Position numbers and translations under genes: made by a program. From Sporobolomyces roseus (lineage: Eukaryota; Basidiomycota; Microbotryomycetes; Sporidiobolales; Sporidiobolaceae), in contig JADILM010000001.1 in NCBI GenBank assembly GCA_016617785.1, forward strand, positions 2,170,001 to 2,234,000: a DNA stretch of 64,000 nucleotides, written 5' to 3'. The notes below the pieces were generated by a model. That model made no database searches. It was given only the letters and a program-made list of their open reading frames with translations, and was not told the origin of the DNA. Positions 24,401 through 36,334 of this stretch are shown piece by piece (the first letter of the stretch is position 1; each line of letters begins with the position of its first letter).

Positions 24401-25347
24401 AAGCTGATGAAGCGAGGGATGGGTTCATAGTCAACAACATTTTAATCCTATCTTCATACGTATCATGCTGAACACACAATTCACACCTTGAAATCAGCTT
24501 CAACTGGAGATTCCCTCACTAAATCAGAGAAAAAGGAGAGACGTACGATAACTTTCAATCTCCTCGCCTCATCGACTTTTGCTTTCTCTTTCTTCTCCCA
24601 CCTCGCTCTCCTCTTGTCCCACTCTTCTTGAGTTTCACTATCTCTCCTGCCCAACCCACTCATCGTACTCCCCTGACTCGCTTTCCTCTCCATTTCCCCA
24701 CTCGCACTCGCACTCCCTTTCGTCTCGACCCTCGCCATGACTTCTTTCAACAACCTGACCGATTGAGAGTAGGCCGAAATGGCAGCTGGGAAATTATTGG
24801 CCGAATCGAGGAGGACGGCGGATTGTGCGCGTTGTAAAGCGATCGTCAAGACTGATTTCGAAGAGGTTGATGGATTGTTCGAGGTGGAGGAGGAGGAAGA
24901 AGAGGACAAAGGTAAAGGAGGGGAAGAGATGGATGGTCGAGAAGAAGAGCTAGTTACAGAAGGTCGTTGGCGTAGTTGACTTGTCGAAATGGAATTTGGT
25001 GAACCTAAAACGAAACCCCTCGATTCCAATCAATTCTCTCTCCTTTTCGTTCAACTCTATAAGAGTATAGAAGATGACATTAGCTTACCGTGTTGTTCAG
25101 GTAATTGTCTTTGTTGTCGTTCCAATTCCTTTCTAGTTCTCCTCTCTTCCCTCGTTTCTTCCCTCTCGTAACCCCCAACCGGATCTAGTACTATTCGTCT
25201 ACTGATTGTCTGTCCTCCAGTAGTGGTCGAAGAAGAAGTCGAAGTGGAAGTGGAAGGGTTTCTTGACGAGGGTTGCTGTGGTTGATCTGGATCTGGATCT
25301 GGAGAAGGATGATTCGACGCGTAAGGGTGTGATTGAATATAACTCAT
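21432..25347 (-). CDS. MIT-domain protein with long disordered middle
   Basis: Starts MSYIQSHPYASNHPSPD. The N-terminal third holds a MIT (microtubule-interacting and trafficking) three-helix domain: LTIALQRAQSAVLLDSANNF, AAISAYSQSVRLLKEVM and, after a charged linker, EARRLKVI joined by splicing to HDTYEDRIKMLL. MIT domains bind ESCRT-III tails, so a role in membrane trafficking is likely. About 500 Ser/Thr/Pro-rich residues follow, including a GQ repeat at about 23323-23350. A conserved C-terminal part (RPFHLMRLILATM, KLVSLDSKLRSMELLL, RRFGKELEGFEGVL) is followed by three small exons reading SLDSQATYVETIARLFKSC, LAERRRLERQLRRASEFFG and KYVKRGGAWLSGE (TAG at 21432-21434). The frame across the last introns is fixed by junction phase; an alternative in-frame stop near 21613 lies in the wrong phase. 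Confidence 0.75.
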
Positions 25348-25622
25348 ACTGGATCGTACGCTGTTAGATTGGAGGGAGGAGAGGATAGGGCAAGGTGACG
25401 ATGAGGGAAGAGAGGGGGGGAAGGGAGTCGAGGGAAGGAGGGGAGAGTTGCTGATGAGTTGGAGTGTGGTCTAGTAGTGCATCCCCTTCTGTTCGTATCG
25501 TTCCCCAGTCGTCCTTTTGATTCCGAAGCAGAGGTTGTTGATGAATCTAAGCGAAAGGGAGTCTAAAGTCCTCCCTCTCCTCTACCTCTCACCGTGGCAC
25601 ACTAGGCCACTCCATCCATAGT
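25348..25622. promoter_or_regulatory. Short bidirectional promoter between the MIT gene and MED6
   Basis: Only 275 bp separates the two divergent start codons, so both promoters must lie here or overlap. The strand facing MED6 shows a purine-rich block (about 25370-25445) followed by pyrimidine-rich stretches. No clear TATA box is seen. Confidence 0.45.
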
Positions 25623-26591
25623 ATGGATTCAGATCTATCTCACCTCCAATGGCGAGCACCTGAATACCTCTTATCCCTCGCAACTCCTCAACTCTGTACC
25701 TCTTCCCAAGCCCTCGATTATTTCTCTCTCTCTCCCTTTTTCGACAAACATTCAAACAACAATCAATTGAGAATGCAAATCATGTTTTCAAGAGGAGGGA
25801 TCGACGGTCTAAACGAGGAAGAAGAATTAAAGTAGCTCTCTCTCTAACTCACACACATTTCATTCAACTTGCTAAATTCGAGAGGCAATAGACGATTCAT
25901 AGGAATTGAATACGTAGTGAGTACTACAGAATCAATCCCTCCCAATCTATGGATCCTACATAAAAGGAACCGTACTTCCCCCACTTCAAGTAAATCCTCT
26001 CTCTTCTCTCTTCTTCCCATCTGAACCAGTCCCCCCCCCCTAATCCATTCACTCTTGAATTGGAACAGCCGAGGTATTATCAATTTATCATATCTTGAAT
26101 TCAAACGTTTATCAAGCTCCTTCACTCTATACAATTCTCAATGAAAGACTCGTTCGTACCCTTTCTTTCTCTTCTCTTCTCTTCTCTTCTCTTCTCTTCC
26201 TGCCCTCGCACTAACTCCTTCTTCCCTTACATTCCAGCTAACTTCATTGAACGCTCTTTCAACTTCCATGTCGGATTTGATCAGAGTCAAACCGAAATGG
26301 ACACCCAACGATTCTCAACCCTATCGATGGACAATTGCTCCTCCCTCATCAACTCTCAAATCGCTCGCCTCGAACACTGAGGAGGCTACTCAAGACGATT
26401 TAGAAGAAGGAGCGGGGAAGAAACGAAAGTTGGACTCTTCCGGTGAAGAAGAGCAAGATGGGAAGGAGAGAGAGGAGGAAGAGTTGTTTAATCCTTTATT
26501 GTTCAGAGCGTTGGAAGGGGTCGGGAGGGGATTAGAGAGGGAGGAGAGAGAGAGAATGAAAGAGGAGGAGAAAGGAGGAGATGGGGAATAA
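25623..26591 (+). CDS. MED6: Mediator of RNA polymerase II transcription subunit 6
   Basis: Mediator head-module subunit. Exon 1 (25623-25831) carries LQWRAPEYLLSL, ALDYFSLSPFFDKHSNNNQL and RMQIMFSRGG. Exon 2 (25892-25989) reads RFIGIEYVVSTTES and LWILHKRNRTSPTS. Exon 3 (26069-26151) reads TEVLSIYHILNSNVYQAPSL and YTILNERL. Exon 4 (26238-26591) carries LTSLNALSTSMSDLI and an acidic tail ending GGDGE (TAA). WR-PEFL, the DYF-SPF-D-SNN-QLRMQ block, TGIEY, I-HKR-R-SP and Y-APSLY are the conserved Med6 features. The third intron uses a GTTCGT donor and holds a TTCTC microsatellite. Exon 1 alone encodes only 70 residues, so the gene is easy to miss without splicing. Confidence 0.9.
26166..26199. 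repeat. TTCTC pentanucleotide microsatellite in MED6 intron 3
   Basis: About six TTCTC units in a row just after the third MED6 donor site. It lies within the intron, where it may serve as part of an extended pyrimidine tract. Confidence 0.7.
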
Positions 26592-27379
26592 TGGAGCTTG
26601 AAAAAAACATAAAGAGAGAGAGAGAGGGACAGGATTAGGAGAAAATCGGTAAGTTAAAAGTTCCTGCTTCTTGTCATGGGGACTAAGCGGATTTGAAGGC
26701 CTCGGAGCTGATTTCTACTCGCTTTGATTCGTAGCAGTTTGAAGGAGACGCAAAAGGACGCCCTCGTATTCGATATCGTACAGCGAAGGGAAACGACGGG
26801 AGCTCGATTTCTCTCCTTTGATCAGGGACACCATCACGCCAAAAGCTTTGCAAGCAACTGATCATTCAACAATCCAGCTATTCCAGAGCGGGTTGGCTCG
26901 CACTTGAATGGACGAAAACAACGGAACGGAGAAAGCGAAAACAGAGGAGGATTAACGAAAGAACCGGTCCTCAGCTTTCGGCACGAGCTCAGCTATTGTC
27001 GGGAACGAGAGGCTGGGTTAGCTTGAGAGGGGGGAGCTTGTGTAGGACGAAGGAAGAGAAGTTTGTGCAGCAACAAGAGGAAGATGAAAAACTCGATGTG
27101 AACTTTCGGATTCTCATAAAAATTCGCTCCATTTCGCGACGCCTCATCTCAGAATCCATAAACTATCTATCCCGTCTCTTTCTCCCTCGTGTCAATCACG
27201 CTGCCAAAAAAAACGAACAATCCACTTTCGCTTGCGAAAAAGCCTCAATGAATGCGATTCGACATTACATTCTCTCTTTCTCGAATTTCTCGCGTTCCTC
27301 TTCTCTTCTTCTCAATTGACCACAACCACCAGGCCACAACTTCTTAACTAGTCTCACACCAATCCTCTCGAGCTACTAA
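26592..27379. other. Intergenic, about 790 bp, no gene seen
   Basis: Between two plus-strand genes: the MED6 3' end and the promoter of the RBR ligase gene. A GAGA-rich stretch lies at about 26613-26630 and pyrimidine-rich blocks at 27170-27310. I find no conserved frame and no tRNA-like cloverleaf that I could support. Confidence 0.35.
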
Positions 27380-30300
27380 ATGGCGCTTTGGCGACCTTCA
27401 GGCTCTGCTCCGCTCATTCCTCGTCCAAATCACTCAACTCCTTCCTCTCACGCATCAGATTCAGAACAAGATGAACCCATCCAACCACCCACATACGTAA
27501 GCTTTATTCCTCTCCATCTTCTCTCTGTCTCTCCGGCGCGCAAGCTGATAAAAGATGATTTGGAGATGATTAGTATTTCTCGAGGTTGAGGGAAATTTAT
27601 CCTGATTGTACAAGGAGGGATGGATTGAGAGCTTGGGATTCAAGTATTATCAATGAGAATGAGAAGAGTAGAAAAGGATTGACTGAATTAGAAAGGGTAC
27701 AAAGTAAGGTAGCGATTCTTCTCTTTCTCTCTCGTATGAAGTGGGGTTTGGGATGAAAAGCTGATTCAAAGTTGTCGGGGCAAGTAGGTGCGTTGATTAG
27801 GGTTGGGGAGCTGTTGGAGGAGGGACAGGAAGGGAGGGACAGGAAGGGAGTCAAGAGGAGTATTTCTAAAACGGATTTGTTAAGGGATGAGAGAAAAGGC
27901 GAGGGAAAGGGAAAGGGAAAGGAACAAGCTTTGTTCCTCTCTGACGACGACGATGAGGATGTTAAAGTCGAAGTAGCGGGATCGAGTAAGAAGAAGAGGA
28001 GAATCGACATTGCGAAGGATGTCAAAGGGAAAGTGAAAGGAAAGGGGAAAGCTAAAGAAGCAGTCGAGGAACTCGTCTTGCTCTCGAGTGATGACGACGA
28101 CGACGAAGATGGAGATGTCATCATGGTGCAGTCGACCTTTACTGGACGCCCCTCAAAAGGTAAAGGTAAAGCGAAACCCACTCCTCCTCCTTGTATCGTC
28201 AAGAAACCTTTTCCGCCTCCTCCACAACTCTCCCCTCTCGCTCAACTCCTCCAACTCCTACCCGACCTCTTACCCTCTCACGCAGAGACACTCCTAGCTT
28301 CGCAAGAGTACGCTGGAGATTTGGACAAGATTATGAATCATTTATTATCTATCGAAGGAGGAGGGTATCCGAAAATTGACAAACTCGAGAAAGAGCGAGA
28401 GAAGGAGAAGGTAGTTGAATTGGATTATTTGGATTTGAAGGAGCGACAACGCAAAGAAGGGGAGAAATCATCACTTTACAAACGATTGGCGTGAGCTTTC
28501 AAAAACAGTCTCTTCTCTTTCTAAGGTAGATTTAATGAGGGTACTGATGAGGAAAAAGATGGTGTAGGTTGGATCAACTTTATACGGATTTCCCTTCCCT
28601 CCCTACCTCACTCCTCAAATCCACCTTCCAATCCGCTTCGATCGGTTCATCCTATTTCGCACCTACTTACCTCTCAATCCATACTCGTTCGAAAGCTGGA
28701 GAGTTCGATGGGAAATTGTTGAAGAGTAAGAGGAAACCGGTCAAGAAATCGACGAGATTGGAGAGGGACGAAGCTACGGGTCATATGAGGGAAATAGAGG
28801 AGAAGGATGAAGGATTGGAGAAGGAAATGAAATGGGTTAGAGAAAAGATCAGTGAGCTTGGTCATCTGTTCCCTTATCCTAGCTCTATGGAGTATATGCT
28901 GATCAGTGAAAGTGTTTGTTGCCCACAGCTAAGGAAAGGAAAGAGAAGAAAGAGAAAGAGAAATTAGAGAAGGAAGAACAAGAGGAATTGGAACGAGTCG
29001 AACGAGTCAACGAACGAGCTAGGAAGAAGGGGAGAGCGAAGGAGTGTCAGTGTTGTTACGATGAGGTTGCGGAGGAGAATACTAGTGAGCCTTTTCGATC
29101 ACTCTTAATTGAAGAAGTCGCTGGAAACTGACTAGATGAGTTTGAGTGTCTCTTCAGCTGATTGCGAGAATGGTCATTCGTTCTGTAAGACTTGTGCGAT
29201 CAACAACGCTTCACACTGTATAGGGGAACAGAAATACGTGAGGTTCACTCTACCTCCCTCCCAAAATCTCACTCTCCGTTTCTGACGATGTGAACGACTT
29301 TGCAGGACCTCAAATGTATGGCTGGATGTGGAGCGTCGTTCGATCCAAAGAAGTACACAGAGTGGTTACCCTCAAAATCGAGGGAAGCGTTGGAGAAGTT
29401 ACAAGCGGAGAAAGAACTTGAAATGGCTTTCGAAGGTGTTGAGGGATTCGAGAAGTGCCCGTACGTCCTCATGTCTCGTCTTCAGTCTTCAATGAGTTTG
29501 TGACTGACGAAGTTTGAGGTTGTAGGTATTGTCCTTTCGCCATGTACATCGAGAATGAGAATGAGAGATTGTTTACCTGTTTGAACGAGAAAGAGTGTGG
29601 GAAAGTCAGTTGTAGGAAATGTCACAAGGTACGTTATCCTCTGTGCTAAGTATTTGGTGAGCTGGACTGAGCGACATGAGGGAAAGCGAACAGGAAGGAC
29701 ACGTACCTTTGACTTGCGAAGAAGCGGATCGCGATGCTCGATTGGATGGAGTTCATGCTGTTGAAGGTGAGCCCGCTTCGTTCTCATCCTCCTTTTTATA
29801 TGTCGCTGACCGGGCTCGTTCGAACTAGATGCGATGACTGAAGCATTCATCAGGACTTGCCCGAACACGAAGTGTGGAACTCGATTCTTCAAAGGAGAAG
29901 CTTGCAACAAGTCAGTTTCGTTCTCCCCTACTTCTCGCTACCGACGATACTAATCCGAATCCTTCTCCAGGATTACCTGTACAAAGTGCGGTACTCTCTC
30001 GTGCTACATCTGCGGGAAAATCGTACGTTCGCTCACTTACTCTCGATTCTTGCTCAAGCTGACTCGGCGAATGCGTGACGATAGGTCAAGGACTATACTC
30101 ACTTCGATCAAGGACCTCCTGGAGCTGCTAGTACGTCGAAATGTCCGTTGTTCGACGATACAGAGCAACGCCAATATCTCGAGGTGAGTGACTCTCTGGT
30201 TGTGGGAACCAGTACCCTCAGTGTGGAGGACTGATTCTTCTGCTTCCGACCGCTCACAGGTCGAAGAAGCTCGCAAGAAAGCTCAAGCATCGCTCGACCC

Positions 30301-30775
30301 GCAAACAGCAGAGTACGCAGAAAAGCTCGCCGCCGACAAACCCAATCGACCTGAACCTCGTTTCCCCGTTGGGGGAGCTGCCCATGCTCCACCTATACCT
30401 CCTCTTCCTCCTGCCTACGCTTACGCACACGCTCATGGTCAAAACGTTCAGGTCAATGTCAACGGTTTTCAAATCTATCCTCCTCCCGTTCAACAACCTC
30501 CTCCCCCTGCTCCTCGAGGTCGCCGTGGAAGAAACGCTCAAGCTATAGCACAACAACAACAAGCTCAACACCTCGCCAACATACAATACCAGCAAGCGAT
30601 GCTGCTCCAACAGCAAATTCAGATCCAACATGCTGCCAATGGGAACGGTGTGAACTTTGCTTTCAATTTCGGAGGAGCTCAACCTCAACCTCAACCTCAA
30701 CCTCCCATCAACGATCCGGGAGCTGCTAGGAGAGCTAGAGCGGATGCAGCTATGAGGAGGATTAATCAAGGTTGA
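27380..30775 (+). CDS. RBR (RING-IBR-RING) E3 ubiquitin ligase, RNF216/TRIAD3-like
   Basis: Transfers ubiquitin through a RING2 cysteine. Starts MALWRPSGSAPLIPRPN. An acidic/Lys-rich region (with SSDDDDDEDGDVIMV, reminiscent of a SUMO-interacting motif) is followed by a helical region LLQLLPDLLPSHAETLL that resembles a CUE/UBA-like domain. RING1 begins ECQCCYDEVAEEN and continues DCENGHSFCKTCAI; the IBR includes CPYCPFAMYIENENERLFTC and SCRKCHKEGHVPLTC. RING2 reads CPNTKCGTRFFKGEACNKIT then CTKCGTLSCYICGK. By analogy with HHARI, the Cys ending ACNKITC is the likely catalytic residue. The C-terminus is Pro/Gln/Ala-rich with a PQPQPQ repeat (about 30679-30703). About ten introns; TGA at 30773-30775. 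The split RING resembles RNF216-type more than Parkin or ARIH types. Confidence 0.82.
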
Positions 30776-31076
30776 TCGAATCTCTCTCTCTGTACTCTTC
30801 TTTGTTCTTCTTTGTACTTTCCCTCTTTATTTCCTAGCACTTTCTCCCTCTCACTATCGCAAGCTTTTCATTCCTTTTTTGTCTTTACTTTGTCGTTGTC
30901 AATACTTTGCAAACCTCTTTTCTCTTTTCCTTTTCCTCTTGCCACTTCTCGCGAGATTGCATCCCTTTGGGTGACGATGAGAAGCTACAGGTATGATTTC
31001 AATGCGAGCAGGGTGGAGAGCTACAGGGATATACCGAAAAGAGATAAAGATATTGAATTCGAAGTGATTGCTTGAT
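30776..31076. other. Convergent intergenic region
   Basis: About 300 bp between two genes that end toward each other, with a T/C-rich stretch (30780-30945) that fits the 3' UTR of the RBR gene. No gene seen. Confidence 0.4.
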
Positions 31077-32228
31077 TTAGCGTTTGTCGTTGCGACCGAA
31101 ACAGCAAGCGAGAGTGGTGGGAGGAATCGCGAAGAGCATGCATCCGCAAGCAGCCCAGAGGATCCACTGCGAGCGAGAAAGAGTGTCAGATGATTGCGCT
31201 GAGCTCACACCGTCGGCAGAGAAAGAGCGCGACTCACAAGTGCGTTTCCGTAAGAAAGGGTCAATCCAACCTTGACCCCGCTGATAGTAGCGTCATTGAT
31301 GGCTTGGATAGCTCGTTCGAAGATGACGGTGTAGATGATCAAGCCGATTGCGAGCGTGAGGAAGGAAATGATCGAGAAGATGGCGGCGAGAGTGAAAGCG
31401 CACTACGAGTCAAGCAGACATGTTAGGTTAGCTTTGCTACGACGAGAAGGGAACCGAAGCTCATGTAAATGGAGACTCACTCGTCGTGCGAAGAGAGCGA
31501 AAATAGCTGCTAAAGCTGTACTTAACGAACCGACCAAAATCAAGTACGATGCGATCCTGGTGAATTTCCTCAAATAATCGTCCGCGCTAAAGACGTTTTC
31601 GGGGAGGGTTTCCTTGAGTTGGTTGCTGTAATCGACGGGGATGTCGTCTAACAAGATCTTCGCGGGCTGGAAAGCAGGGTAGATTGATGCATCTTCGCAG
31701 TAAGAGCGGTCTTCTCCAACGGCACCATTTGAGGAACAGTAACCTGCACAGCGACAAGAGGGGTGCGTAAGAAACAACTCAGATATCCTCTCTCCTGAGG
31801 TCGCGGCTTTGAACTCACTCCACAATCCCCATTCGTAAGTCTTCCTCAATCCGTCGTGACGAATATCCCCAGAAGTCTTTGTGAAGTAAGGAGTGTTGGC
31901 GTTGTAGATATCCGTGAAGTTTGAGAGAGCAGCTCCAGATGAAGCGCTCAACGCTTCAGCCAATCCAGTCGTGTCGATGGAAACAATACGAAGATGACGA
32001 GGGACAGAGTTGGGATTTATCTGGGAGATGTTGCCGAAAACGAGGAGGAGCACAGCGCTGCGAGAACGGAAATCGACGACATCAGCTCAAAGTTCCTGTT
32101 CCTTTCCTGAGTCTCGTACTCTTTGTCGCTGCCTCTGTCTCTGTGACGAGCTCATTGAGAATAACGAGGAATGGTGAGACTCACGCCCAGGTAAAGATCA
32201 CTCCGGTCGCGGCACAGCAATTGACCAT
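31077..32228 (-). CDS. SUR7/PalI-like four-span plasma membrane protein
   Basis: Starts MVNCCAATGVIFTWA followed by VLLLVFGNISQIN, giving a first membrane span. The large outside loop contains YEWGLWSYCSSNG and YCEDASIYPAFQPAKIL, which match the W..Y.C pattern of SUR7/PalI proteins. Three further spans follow near the C-terminus: YLILVGSLSTALAAIFALFA, FSIISFLTLAIGLIIYTVIF and LWILWAACGCMLFAIPPTT. The tail is short and basic (CCFGRNDKR, TAA at 31077-31079). About six exons. Members act at eisosomes (Sur7) or in ambient-pH sensing (PalI/Rim9); the sequence does not decide between them. Length and topology fit the family. Confidence 0.75.
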
Positions 32229-32890
32229 TTTTGTCTAGTTTGAGTTTGGAAAGAGAGAGCGAGGAAGGGAAGGAGCGTCGAGGGGTGTTCGATATGGATA
32301 TAAGTGATGTAAAAAAGTGTGTGAAACGAAAGAGTGTTGAAGGATATCTACTCGAATGCACGAGTGATTGAGCAATAAATTCTCGTTCGCACGGCTAAGA
32401 GAGAATCACTCACAAAGTAAACAAGAGGAAACGACGAATTAGAGAACAAGAGCAATGAAAGGAGAAGAAAGACGAAGAGGCTATGAGATTATGTTTGAGG
32501 GGGAGGAATCGAGTCCCTCGAGATAATGAGAGGGCTGGTTCTCAATTTTTCGTACTTGCCTGATTCCGTCGATGTCTCGCATCCGGTTTCAGCAAGTCGA
32601 AGGAGAAGATGCTTCCAAGAACACCGGTACTATACTCCGAATAATAGGGATCAGATCTTGCATATGGCGAGAGAGAATCGAAGAAACCGGGAGGTCGGGA
32701 AGAGGCGAAAAAAGTGCTTCCGAAGAAATTCATCTTCATCTCCTGTAAGAGTCCGAGTATCGTTGAGCTAGCCAGCACGATCCGAGATTACTGAAACTGA
32801 CAGTGTTACACGAAAAGCGGGGAGGGAAGCGCTATGTACGAAATGGAGAAACTTGCGGGAGAACGACGGATTGCGAGGCGAAGAGGAGTA
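32229..32890. other. Intergenic, about 660 bp
   Basis: Upstream of the SUR7/PalI-like gene and downstream of the DUF4336-like gene, both on the minus strand. It holds the SUR7-like promoter and the neighbour's 3' UTR. Short open frames here have no recognisable content. Confidence 0.35.
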
Positions 32891-34247
32891 TTACATGGCG
32901 AGGAAGTCGGCATAGGTATCGAGCCAAGCTGCATCGTTAGATAGGATCAGTGCTTGCATAGACCTGACAAGACGGAGGACTTACCTTTCTTCCCTCCCGT
33001 TTCGATGACATCTCCGTGACAAGGGATAAGTCGATCAAAGTCCCAGCTCGCAACTTGTTTCGCTGCTCGACTCATCTCCTGCTTGTCCTTCGACACCATG
33101 TACCATAACATCTTTTTGTGCGCGCCACTTCCTGGTTTGACGTGACTCAGGAAAGGAAGTGTGCTTCGTTGCGAAGATTTCGAGTACTACATGGATTGAT
33201 CGTGCAACAGAAGGATCAGAGGCGAGCGCAAAAGTAGAGATTCAGGAAAAGGAGCTCGGAAGAAGGCTCACCTGTTCTGTTGGGGGAAGAGCCATGAGAA
33301 GATCGGCTTCGATCATAGTCTTCGTGGGAGCGTGGAAGAAAGCGAGATCCTGTCAAAGCAGAATCGGTTAGCGTCGACCTCGACGATCAGAGCTTGAGGA
33401 AGACGTACCTCATTGAGATGGGCTCGAGTGAAATCAGCAGACTTGATTTCTCCGGCTGTATCAACTTCGAAAGGATCGGGTTTGCCTTCTTCGTATGTAA
33501 AGACGTTTGTTGATCCTGCCGAGATCAATCCTTTCGATTTCCATTTCTTCGTAGCTCCAGGAGGGAAGTAAAGCTTCGCTTCGGGGAAGGCTACTCGTCG
33601 AAATCGTTCGTAAGTCATCTGACGACGCAAAGATACTCCAGAGACTGTGTGCTCACCTTTGTGATAGGTCTCTGTGTACATTCCATGCTCAGCATCAAGC
33701 ATAACGATGTGTTTGACAGGACCGAGGGATTGAATCGTTTGAAGAGTTTCGGGACAGAGAGGATGAGAAGCAGCGAGCCAAACGTTTCCGGATCGAAGCT
33801 TGATAGCGGTCTACGAGAGAGGGGAAAGATGGTCAGTAGAGTGTGCGAGGGGCTTTTTGAGCGGGATCGCGGGTGCGAGAAAAGACGAAAGAAACGAGGA
33901 AACTCACAGAACGACCTCCGAAAGGAACGAGACCTAACCGCTTGAAGGGTAGACTGAAGATTGTGACTTGATCATCTAATCTACGGATCTGTCGGTACCA
34001 TCGAAGGTGAGGTCAGCGATTCGTTCTCCCCACTGAATCTCCGGATTGAAGTTGCGCCTTCTCTTCCTCTCCAACGCCCTATCCATTCATACGATAGCTT
34101 CCTAGCTCTACCTATCTTCTCTTCACTCACTCTCACTCTCCCCTGTGACCTTGTTCGTTGACCGAAGAGATGACATAGTTTGATTCAACTTACAACCAAT
34201 TCAGGGTTGGAAGGAGCAGGAGCGTTGGTAGCTGCATTAGAAGCCAT
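32891..34247 (-). CDS. DUF4336-like conserved protein (metallo-hydrolase-like fold)
   Basis: Starts MASNAATNAPAPSNPELV, then IRRLDDQVTIFSLPFKRLG and VPFGGRSTAIKLRSGNVWL. It continues AASHPLCPETLQTIQSLGPV and KHIVMLDAEHGMYTETYHK, then FPEAKLYFPPG. Near the end are LAFFHAPTKTMIEADLLMAL and WDFDRLIPCHGDVIETGGK, closing DTYADFLAM (TAA at 32891-32893). The layout of V.....LGPV..IV..D.EH, then a product-like P.G.., then PCHGDVIE is what I recall for fungal DUF4336 proteins, which resemble metallo-beta-lactamase folds. The usual HxHxDH metal motif is not obvious; only HG and the final HGD are seen, so metal binding and activity are uncertain. About six exons. Confidence 0.6.
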
Positions 34248-34717
34248 CTTGAGTACTTGGGTAGGTCTGAAGCGGAGAATGACGAAGCAAAAGTGAAGTG
34301 GAAAGTGAAAAAGTCTGAAATCGCTCTTCGAATTCTTCGCAATCGGACGGAGATATCGCAACTCGAGCATCCCGCTCGTCTCTGACTATTCTCGTGCAGG
34401 CAAATCAAAGTTTACGAAGGACTATTGCACGGGTTCGCAGGAGAAGGGTTCTATTACAACTTGAAACCTTCGTATTTCGGTTCACTTTCCGTTCCTTCCC
34501 GAGTAATCAAGAGAGTATTTCTGTTGCGCGCCTACATCGACGAGAATGTGGAAGGGAAGATGAAGAGGGCGAGGGAGGTGTGATAATTGAGGAAATTGAG
34601 AGGGATAGAAAATCGAAAGATTGCATAAAGTGGGTATGGTACTGAAGGGGTATAGGTGAGAGGTACTGAGGAAAGAAGGGTCAAGGGTGGAGGCGGGGAG
34701 AAGGCGAGAGCGAAGAT
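34248..34717. other. Intergenic, about 470 bp
   Basis: Promoter region of the DUF4336-like gene and 3' UTR of the next minus-strand gene. No conserved frame seen. Confidence 0.35.
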
Positions 34718-35712
34718 TCATGGGATGTAAGGATCGGTTAATGGGAGGGGTTTGAGGAGTCGCGATAACTCGTCACGGTGAAGCCGAATTCCAGCAGCGC
34801 GGGCTTCCTCCACCTCCCCATAGCTACGGATGTCGTGAGAGTTCCTGGGAAATACTTGTAGCTCCATCGGGTCGTCTTGACTTCCTTCGTCCGCAACACA
34901 CAGTTCTCCGAATTTAGCATCCTGATCGAGATAATTTCCACAGTACAGAGTAGTTGAGACGCTCGCAAGCTTTCCGGGTCCGACGTCGTAAATCCTCGCA
35001 AGGCGTTTACGAAGCGTCGAGAATGTCACGTCAGGGGCGACGTCGAAGCGGTGTGAGTGAGACTCTCCATCTATCATCGTGGTGACCACCATGATTATCC
35101 TCGAGCGAGGTCTAGAGGGCGGGTCGAGTTCAGCGGTAGGTTGAGGTGGACTCGGAGGCGGAGTTTTCGGATCGGGTTCGACAGGAGGTGATTTCGGAAC
35201 TGTTCCAGCTGGTTGGAGTGTTGCTGCTGCCTCGGACGTCTCTGGCGCAACTAACGGATACTCCTCGTTCGTACGAGCCTCCGTCGTCTCGGCGACCGCT
35301 TCTGGAACGGCAGGTGTCGGATCTGAAGTGTTCGATTCATCCTTTTCCACACTCATCTCCCTCGCTCCAGTTTCGTGCACATCCAAGATGAGTATTCCGT
35401 CGATATCTATGAGCTCCGTCTTCCACACTTCCTCAGAGATCTCGACTGCTCCTCCAGCTTCGGGGATATCGCGAGTGATGTGTAAAGGTGGACGAAGGGA
35501 GGGGAAGCGAGTGAGGGCGAAAGTGAGAGTTGCTTCGAGGGATTTGGGAACGGTGGTTGATACTCGATGAGTGCCGTGTCGGAGGATGAGTACTCTGCGG
35601 AAGAGTCAGGATCAAGGAGTCAGTCTAGAGAGAGGCGGAACGAGGAATCAGGTCGAAAGATTCACCTATGACGAGGGTGATTCGCGGTCCATACGCTAGG
35701 AAGATCCATCAT
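34718..35712 (-). CDS. Uncharacterised protein, member A of a two-gene local family
   Basis: Two exons. A short first exon encodes MMDLPSVWTANHPRHR; the intron (about 35597-35664, phase 2) joins it to VLILRHGTHRVSTTVPKSLE. The first domain (about 60 residues) continues RFPSLRPPLHIT and VEISEEVWKTELIDIDGIL. A disordered Pro/Glu-rich linker of about 80 residues leads to a C-terminal domain: TFSTLRKRLARIYDVG, LYCGNYLDQDAKFGEL and DDPMELQVFPRN, then a tail ending TDPYIP. The C-terminal layout (a strand, a helix, a short product-like loop and a final strand) loosely resembles a ubiquitin-like fold; that is inference. A related gene with the same domain order lies at 41462-42438. Function unknown. 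Confidence 0.6.
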
Positions 35713-36334
35713 CTCCTTCTGTAGCTCCACCAGCGTTTCCTACGAGCGGTAGTGATTACTCGAGAGGAGATCTGTTCGAGGGAGCTGTTCAGAATCTCTG
35801 GTCAGCGTTGAAGACATGAGAGCACCTCTGACATATCTCTATGACTTACATGAGAGATATGATGGCGTCAGTGATCCGTCTACCGTTCTACTCGGCCTCT
35901 GATCGAAGAACCCAGATCAAATCAATGATGTGGTTGTTTCTGCTGGTAGAGGACTCGAACGTCTGCTGATAGGTTTGAGGTAGATCTTTGACAGGTTTAA
36001 CGTATCCAAGAAAGTAGGCGGATGTCTTCGCGTTAATGAGGTGAAGTGTCGAAGGAAGAGAATCGTTAAGAGAGCCCTCTTCATCGATTCATCCGCTCAT
36101 TGCCCGATCTCACGAGTTCCGCCCTGCATAGTGAAGAGCTGTGAAGCTTATAGCTGCTCGATGAAGCTGAGATTGAGCAGTTGTCATCCGAAAACTTGCG
36201 AAACGATCAGAACTCTCTTCGCAACTCGCTAACTTTCGACGACGCAAGCTGAACATTTAGCATGTGCGCATTCACAGTCCATATATCTATCGACGCCTCT
36301 ACTTCGACTAATCACATCCTCAGAAAGCCCCTCC
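35713..36334. other. Intergenic, about 620 bp
   Basis: Upstream of uncharacterised gene A and downstream of the thaumatin-like gene. On the minus strand a GTAAGT donor (about 35848) and a TAG acceptor (about 35754) suggest a 5' UTR intron for gene A; no reading frame crosses it. Confidence 0.4.

Noticed and set aside
22500..24450. Plus-strand frames opposite the MIT-domain gene
   Set aside because: They mirror Ser/Pro/Gly-rich coding on the minus strand, a common source of false antisense frames.
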